DNA of 64,000 nt from Myrica gale. Its lineage: Eukaryota > Streptophyta > Magnoliopsida > Fagales > Myricaceae. Location of the stretch: assembly GCA_963930655.1 (NCBI GenBank), contig OZ005620.1:18233001-18297000 (forward strand), written 5' to 3'. The translations under genes were made by a program, and so were the position numbers. The notes under the pieces are model-generated. The model searched no databases, had not been told where the DNA came from, and was given only the letters and a program-made list of their open reading frames with translations. Position 1 is the first letter of the stretch. Every line of letters begins with the position of its first letter. Shown in pieces: positions 58,373 through 64,000 of this stretch.

Positions 58373-58762
58373 ATGATATCTATAGGTAATGTTTTTTAAA
58401 TTAGATTTTGTGTAATAATTAAATAATTAATTTTCCAATCAAATCATCTTTCTCCATTCAAACAAACATAAAAAAATTGCTCTCAAACTATCTCTCAACT
58501 TTTTAAGCAATTCTCATAAAAAAAATTAATTCGCAAACACTGACTAGTGTTTTCAAACCTAACATATTGAAAAAAAAAAGCTACCCATCCAAATTTAGAT
58601 AAGAAAATAATATAAAATTATTATATATATAATAATATTTTTATATGTTGCATGTGATGTCTTCGTGGAGACTCCTGAATTATAGGCTTTTGATAGCAAG
58701 TTACTTCATCTAGAAAAAAAGAATAAACTCAAACGTTAGAAACAAGAAAACCCGACCTTAGC
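58373..58762 (+). repeat. local duplication, second copy
   Basis: Matches the first copy from ATGATATCTATAGGTAATG to CCGACCTTAGC. The shared right edge coincides with the first 11 bases of the tRNA-Tyr gene, so only the second copy carries the tRNA body. Confidence 0.7.
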
Positions 58763-58846
58763 AGTTGGTAGAGCGGAGGACTGTAGTTGGAATATACCTG
58801 AAAGCTATCCATCCTTTGGTCGCTGGTTCGAATCCGGCAGGTCGGA
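58752..58846 (+). tRNA. tRNA-Tyr (GTA), intron-containing, probably damaged
   Basis: Acceptor stem CCGACCT pairs fully with AGGTCGG (58839-58845). The anticodon region GGACTGTAG carries GTA, followed by an intron of about 24 nt (TTGGAATATACCTGAAAGC and on), then ATCCTTTGG. The T arm is GGTTCGAATCC (a perfect B box). Plant tRNA-Tyr genes have an intron at this place. Compared with the conserved plant sequence, the D stem reads AGCAGTTGGTAGAGC instead of AGCTCAGTTGGTAGAGC: two bases (TC or CT) are missing, which breaks the GCTC/GAGC D stem and shortens the A box. It is therefore likely a pseudogene, or weakly expressed. Confidence 0.8.
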
Positions 58847-59887
58847 AATTTTCATCAGCAAACTTGTGGCCAGGGATAAACTTGTGGCTTAGTATTTAGA
58901 TTTCTAGAAGCTCAACTACCAATCACCAATCAAGAGTCAGTGCAGATAATGAAACATATAAACCTGTTCTAACATCTTGTGCTAGAAAAGATCCATGATT
59001 TAATATTTGGTAATAAATATAATTTTAATTTTCAACGCTGATCGTTTTCATTTTCATCTCTTCTTCTTTGGAGCCCCATGACCCGAATGGTCCATAGCAA
59101 CATAAATCCACAATCCTCAACCTCGTCACCAGACACAAGTCTACCAGGCCTAGTCTACTCCCCATTCTTAACCTCTCCCACGTGTAGAAGTCTCCCGCGT
59201 GCACAGCTCCAATGCTCCAGTGGGACAGAGTCAATAGTCTTATCACGCGTTTTGCTTCGGTTTCCTTAAAGTCTTCGCCCCTAAGCAAAGTCCAGACAAT
59301 CCAACTAACATATGTTCCTCTGTCAGATTGTGTGAACACAAAACCGGATAGAGTCCGGACGAACCTCCTAGACCTTCTAGAAAGCGCCCAAAAATCAAAA
59401 GGTCCCAACTCGCCCACTCACGCTTTAGTTGCTGCTCTCTCAACCTCTCTCCTCCACGACACCATTTTGCTCTCCTTTCAAAACGCGGTTCTGCCGTCAT
59501 CGCTCTCGTATCTCAACTAAAAATCAAAATATTTTTTCTTTTTTCTTTTTTCTTTTTTCTTTTTTCCAGATCTGTGACTACTGAATTTATTATTAATTCC
59601 TCCTTTTTGGACCTTTCTCCTTCGACAAATTCACACGCTATCCTCGCTACTCCCTCTTTCCTCGAAATTTCCCCATTTCCTTAGTCCAATTCCTCGCTTT
59701 ATTTAACTCTTCCACACCCACGCATCTCATCTGTCACACAAAAAACTCTTCGCTTCCTCTTTCTATCTCGCTCTCTCTGTTTTTGTTACTCTGTTTTGCT
59801 CTTTTTGTTTACAGCTTTTGTTTGTATTATACAATTTTTGCGAAACCCAGGGTAGTGTTCTAGGTTTTCCGAAGAGATTTGAGTGAG
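58847..59887 (+). promoter_or_regulatory. promoter and 5' UTR of the DCD/NRP gene
   Basis: About 1 kb upstream of the ATG at 59888. It contains a repeated TTTTTC tract (59533-59566), a TATA-like CTTTATTTAAC at about 59698-59708, and a pyrimidine-rich leader (59740-59810, TCTCGCTCTCTCTG). Open frames on both strands at 59025-59520 have no family signal and are rejected as genes. Confidence 0.45.
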
Positions 59888-62130
59888 ATGGAGAATAATC
59901 AGCAATCGTTTTGGCAGTTCAGCGACCAGCTTCGGGTACAGACCTCGAATTTGGCGAACCTTTCGGTCAACGATTCCATTTGGGGCACTAATTACGGGAC
60001 GAAGAGGCCTGAGGAAAGGAGGAATTTTGACATAAGGGTTGGTGGAGAGGTTAATTCTCTGAGCAACGTGACTCCGAATGGCTCTGACTTGAATGGTTTC
60101 AATGGTGGGTGGAACAGTCTGAATGGAAAGAGTCCTGATTTCAATGGATTCAATGATGTGTTGAGCAGCCTAAAGCTGAAGGGGTCTGACATTAATGGAT
60201 TCAATGATGGGTGGAACATCATGAAGGCGAAGGGGTCAGATTTCAATGCAGTAACTGACGGGTGGAACGGCATGAAGGCGAAGGGATCAGATTTCAATGC
60301 AGTAACTGACGGGTGGAACGGCATGAAGGCGAAGGGGTCAGATTTCAATGCAGTAACTGACGGGTGGAACGGCATGAAGGCGAAGGCGGGGTCTGATTTT
60401 AACAGAGTAAATGATGGGTGGAACAGTCTGAAGCCAAATGGGTCTGATTTCAATGGGTTCAACGATGGGTGGAACAGTGTCAAGCCAAAGGTAACTGATT
60501 TTAATGGGTTCAATGATGAGTGGAAGATGGGGGCCAGCAGCGCTGGAAATGGTCCAGTTTTTGGTGGATCTCAGAAGAGTGCTGGGGTTAATGGAGGGTT
60601 CAACAAGGGTATTTATTCTAAGCCTGGGAATCATGTTTATAATGTTAATGTGAAGGGGTACAAGAGTGGTGGTAAGGGTGAAGATGATCATGGAGGAAAA
60701 GCTGGGAAGAAGAATAATCTTGGTCACAAGAAGAATAATGGTGACAACAACAACGATGGTAAGAGTGCTGCGGACAAGAGGTTCAAGACACTTCCTCCAT
60801 CCGAGTCTCTCCCTAGGAATGAAACTGTCGGTGGGTATATCTTTGTCTGCAACAACGATACCATGCAAGAGAACCTCAAAAGACAGCTCTTTGGTATGTT
60901 CATCTTCTCTTTCTATCTCTTGCTTTGCTATTGAAATCTGTCTTTATGAATTTTCTTTCACAATTCATTGTTGTTTGCCCTGTTTAGAAAAAAAAAAAAT
61001 TGTTGTTTGCCCAGTTTTTAATCTCAACTTTGTGGGTATTCGTTGAAATTTGGTTATTGACCTGATTTTCAGTTTAAGATCTGCGATAATGAATGATCTA
61101 AAGCATCTAACCTCTGATCTTAGAAGAGAGTTACAGTGGGAGATGTTTCATATTTTTGGATCATTTTCTGCATCTCAACTCCTCTTGTTCTCCACTCTCG
61201 ATGGAAGCATTTACTCTCAAATTAAGAATTTGGGAGAATCGGTGCGATTTTCTCAATACTAGGGGCTAAACATGCTAGTTTTTTATATATATTATTTTTC
61301 ATTGTTCTAGGAATGTATCCGTTTTGCACCCTTCAAGTACAATTTCTTTTGATTATTTTATCTGTCATTGTTTGCTTCTAAGATTGTACTCTGCACTATT
61401 TCTAGGTCTGCCTCCACGTTACCGAGATTCAGTTCGGGCTATAACTCCGGGCTTGCCACTTTTCCTTTACAACTACTCCACTCACCAACTCCATGGAATT
61501 TTTGAGGTTCGTATCTTCTTTTTATCTTCTCTCTTTTTTCAATCAGTTTATAGCATCAAATGGCTTTTTCCTCTTGGGACTTGGATTAAGAAATAGTTAT
61601 ATTATTCTCGTTGCTCTTGTACTTTTGGCTAATATCGAGATGGGTTGTCCAGGCTGCAAGTTTTGGAGGAACAAACATTGATCCAACAGCTTGGGAGGAC
61701 AAAAAGTGCGCCGGTGAATCGCGCTTCCCTGCTCAGGTATCACAGCGAACCGTGTTTTCATGCCAAGTTATATGTTATAGTTTTGTTGAAGCATATGATA
61801 TGCTTTATCTGGTACTCACTGCTATGTCTATGACAGGTCCGAGTTTTTACAAGGAAGATCTGTGAGCCACTGGAGGAGGACTCCTTCAGGCCAATTCTTC
61901 ACCACTACGATGGCCCTAAGTTCCGCCTTGAACTTACCATCCCAGAGGTAATTTCCGTAACTATAAGTTATGACGGACGAACAAGATCACAGTTGCTTCA
62001 AAGAAACATTTAAAACGAACAAAAATTATCGCATTTAGCACTGGTTTTTCCTCATCTAAAGTCGTATCTTCGTGATTGAATTCTGCAGGCACTTTCTCTC
62101 TTGGATATATTTGGCGAACAAGACGCTTGA
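59888..62130 (+). CDS. NRP: DCD-domain protein of the B2/N-rich protein (NRP) type, 5 exons, 447 aa
   Basis: Exons: 59888-60893, 61406-61506, 61653-61736, 61837-61947, 62089-62130; introns GT-AG; 448 codons with TGA. NRPs are plant stress and cell-death signalling proteins linked to ER and osmotic stress. The N-terminal two thirds are Asn/Gly-rich and disordered, with nine 17-residue repeats (consensus GSDFNGFNDGWNSLKAK, about residues 60-215), then a Lys/Gly/Asn-rich basic stretch (KAGKKNNLGHKKNN). The DCD domain occupies about residues 315-440: the start GGYIFVCNNDTMQENLKRQLFG spans the first exon junction, followed by LPPRYRDSVRAITPGLPLFL, LHGIFEAASFGGTNIDP, and FPAQVRVFTRKICEPLEED. The ATG at 59888 (MENNQQSFWQF) is the natural start; an upstream frame extension has no ATG. 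Confidence 0.93.
60074..60530 (+). repeat. 51-bp coding tandem repeat inside the NRP gene
   Basis: Nine units of 51 bp (17 codons) in frame. Three consecutive units (about 60232-60384) are almost identical at the DNA level (GATTTCAATGCAGTAACTGA, GGGTGGAACGGCATGAAGGC), whereas the outer units are diverged, indicating a recent expansion in the middle. One unit has an extra codon (GCG, about 60385). Confidence 0.9.
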
Positions 62131-63889
62131 GCGACGAGCTATAGAGACATGCATACTGGTATAGGTACAGATAGCGAAAAGAAAAAGAGCTGATGAAAAG
62201 GAAAAGAGGAATAGAGAAAAGTTGGTTGGCTATGTATTTGGAGTTTAAAGGGAATTTGAGATACCAAATATAGATCGAGGATGCTTGAATACGATGCAAG
62301 CCTATGTTAGCTGGTTTTGTACAGAGGCTATCAATGGTTGCCGGCCTTTTGTTGTTCTTGAAATATGTAGTGTATCAATAAGTACGAGTTACAAAGATGT
62401 ACTTTCACTTATGGAATGTTACAATATAAACCGACAAATTAAGCTCCTGATCCGAGTGCGTATGAAGCTTTGGGAAGGAAAATAATTTATGTACGCTGGT
62501 TGATCTTTTTATACTGTTTCTTCAAAATGAAAGAGCAATTTGTTCTTTGTTAATCCTTGACCTAGATATTCTAGGTTATCCAGGGGATTATATATTGAAT
62601 AAATATTTGTTCACTTGTAAATTCAAATTCCTAAATATTTCGACTTGAAATGTATAAGTGGTTGTGTCAAAATCATTAACAATCATAGAGATTAATATAT
62701 AGTTTGGTAAGGTACTACTATCATCTTGTTTTTTTAAAATAAAAATACAAGAGAATTGTCTTGCACGAATCGATTGCGTATATGTATTGAGGTTGGGATT
62801 AGGGTTCAATATATATTCTTCGTTTTATTAGCTGGCATTGAGATGGACTATGATCTCAACAATTTGGTATTTCTTCATGTTGACATATTAATGTATATTT
62901 ATATGTAAGGGTCGGCTCTTAATATATAGTTTCGGATTCTTTATTCGAACCGACCTCTTTCATGTAGATAACAACAGATAGTAAAGTGCCAAATCCGGTT
63001 AACTCCATGTGTTGAAGTGTTTTGTTTACACTTGGCATGTCATTGGGTGCCGTTGCTCAACTCTAAAGGCAACTCAGTGGACAGACACATGGGCCCGACA
63101 AGGCTCTGAGCTAAAGCATGCACTCATAATAAATGTGTTCTGGTGCGCACTTGGGGAGCTTGAGATTGTGACCGGAACTCGGAAGGAAGGACGCCTAAAA
63201 TGTGGTCGCAAAATAAATGCGGGGTGGTTTATTGTGGTTGTTGGGTGTTGGACGGTTGATTTAAAAATTATAGCTTTTGTGAATATTAATGTATTTTGAT
63301 AATTTGTTGGTTATATGGTTAAATATGATAAAATTCATAATTTAAATGATAAAATAATATTTGACTGATAGTTCAAGATGGTTTCGGATTTGTTATTATA
63401 TCCTTTTAAACTATAGGGTATGGAGCTTTTTTTTTAAAAAAAATTATTTTTCAAGTGAGGTATATAATATATACATGTTACGTTATTATGTGGATATTTA
63501 ATCAATTAATGGGTTTGTGGGTGGGATAATATATGCTGCAAAATTGGTGCATTGATCATATTGGTTGATATGCGTTGATTATAATGTTGATGCTTAAGCA
63601 ACTGATAGGCTTTTTTGTCATATAACATAGAGTGCATAATTGGCGGGACTGAAGCCCCCTCGATTTACTTATTTTCTATCAATCTATAATATAATATAAT
63701 AATATGGCTTCGCCAAAGAAAAAAAAAGGTTGCGTAATTGGTGCCTTGATTATTGACTTCTGTGTTTAAAATTTCCAATCAAAAATCGAAATTTTAATTT
63801 GTCAAAGTTGTTCAATAGGGCCCGTTCATCATGTTGTCCACAAGTTATCGTATATTTTGACGTCAGAGTTCTTTTTTTTTTATTAAAAA
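62131..63889. other. 3' UTR and spacer after the NRP gene
   Basis: The first about 350-400 bp (to about 62540) are probably the NRP 3' UTR. The rest is AT-rich without recognised genes. An open stretch at 63009-63299 has no family signal. Confidence 0.35.
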
Positions 63890-64000
63890 AAAAGTTAAAT
63901 GCATGTCACGCTCCTGTGGTATGCGGTAATAGCAAATATGTCCTGAGGTAAACAAAGTCCTTTTCATACCCCTGAGGTAAACATTCAGGAGCAAATATGT
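63890..64000. mobile_element. start of a repetitive element, cut by the window end
   Basis: GTTAAATGCATGTCACGCTC followed by CCTGTGGTATGCGGTAATAG, CAAATATGTCCTGAGGTAAAC and CATACCCCTGAGGTAAAC. These alternating 'CCTGAGGTAAAC' blocks are typical of terminal regions of plant MULE-like or similar DNA elements. Too short to classify. Confidence 0.4.

Noticed and set aside
59879..59881. Upstream start for the NRP protein
   Set aside because: The codon is TTG; the ATG at 59888 fits the family start.
59992..60513. 173-codon minus-strand open frame opposite the NRP gene
   Set aside because: It is the shadow of the 51-bp coding repeat of the NRP gene, which is open on both strands because the unit is a multiple of three.
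1..64000. CRISPR array, operon, prophage or other bacterial-type system
   Set aside because: Introns, plant gene families and plant transposons throughout show nuclear plant DNA; no regularly spaced short repeats with unique spacers were seen.

Overview
The window is nuclear DNA of a flowering plant, most likely a woody eudicot. It shows split genes with GT-AG introns, plant-only families (auxin response factor, cellulose synthase-like G, plastid KAS I, DCD/NRP protein), an intron-containing tRNA-Tyr gene, and abundant hAT, Mutator-like, Ty1-copia and Ty3-gypsy remnants in AT-rich spacers. The species cannot be fixed from sequence alone.

Layout. 1-22 kb is a decayed cellulose synthase-like G (CslG) neighbourhood. 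An inverted CslG pseudogene (3.2-5.1 kb, minus) is cut by a hAT transposon that runs off the left edge. It is followed by a head-to-tail series of CslG-type units in which only one gene body survives: an intact six-exon CslG (16072-19216, plus, 740 aa). The other units are left as upstream or downstream flanks, separated by gypsy fragments, a 1.77 kb non-autonomous LTR element with a clean 5-bp target duplication, and a MULE-like element. 22-27.8 kb is a 4660-bp Ty1-copia element (243-bp LTRs, target duplication ATAAG) inserted in an older DUF4283-type retroelement fragment.

28.5-33 kb carries a 14-exon auxin response factor of the ARF9/ARF18 type (minus, 697 aa, repressor-type RLFGI motif, C-terminal PB1). 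33.5-46.2 kb is gene-poor and holds a MULE-type MITE and an eight-copy 117-bp satellite. 46.3-50.5 kb carries an eight-exon plastid 3-oxoacyl-ACP synthase I (minus, 491 aa, catalytic Cys-His-His visible). Its first exon (transit peptide) lies in a segment of about 1 kb that is duplicated 3.15 kb further upstream (53.5-53.7 kb), with length, frame and splice donor kept. 54-59 kb is spacer with MITEs, a foldback MULE, a local duplication and a damaged tRNA-Tyr gene. 59.9-62.1 kb carries a five-exon B2/NRP-type DCD-domain gene (plus, 447 aa) with nine 17-residue repeats.

The functional genes are independent loci: specialised glycosylation or cell-wall synthesis, auxin transcription, plastid fatty-acid elongation, and stress/ER signalling. 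They are not a pathway cluster. The points most worth checking are the duplicated KAS I transit-peptide exon, the eroded CslG array, the 117-bp satellite whose period is a whole number of codons, and two hairpin MULEs with perfect 9-bp target duplications. I did not find evidence for a wholly new biological system.
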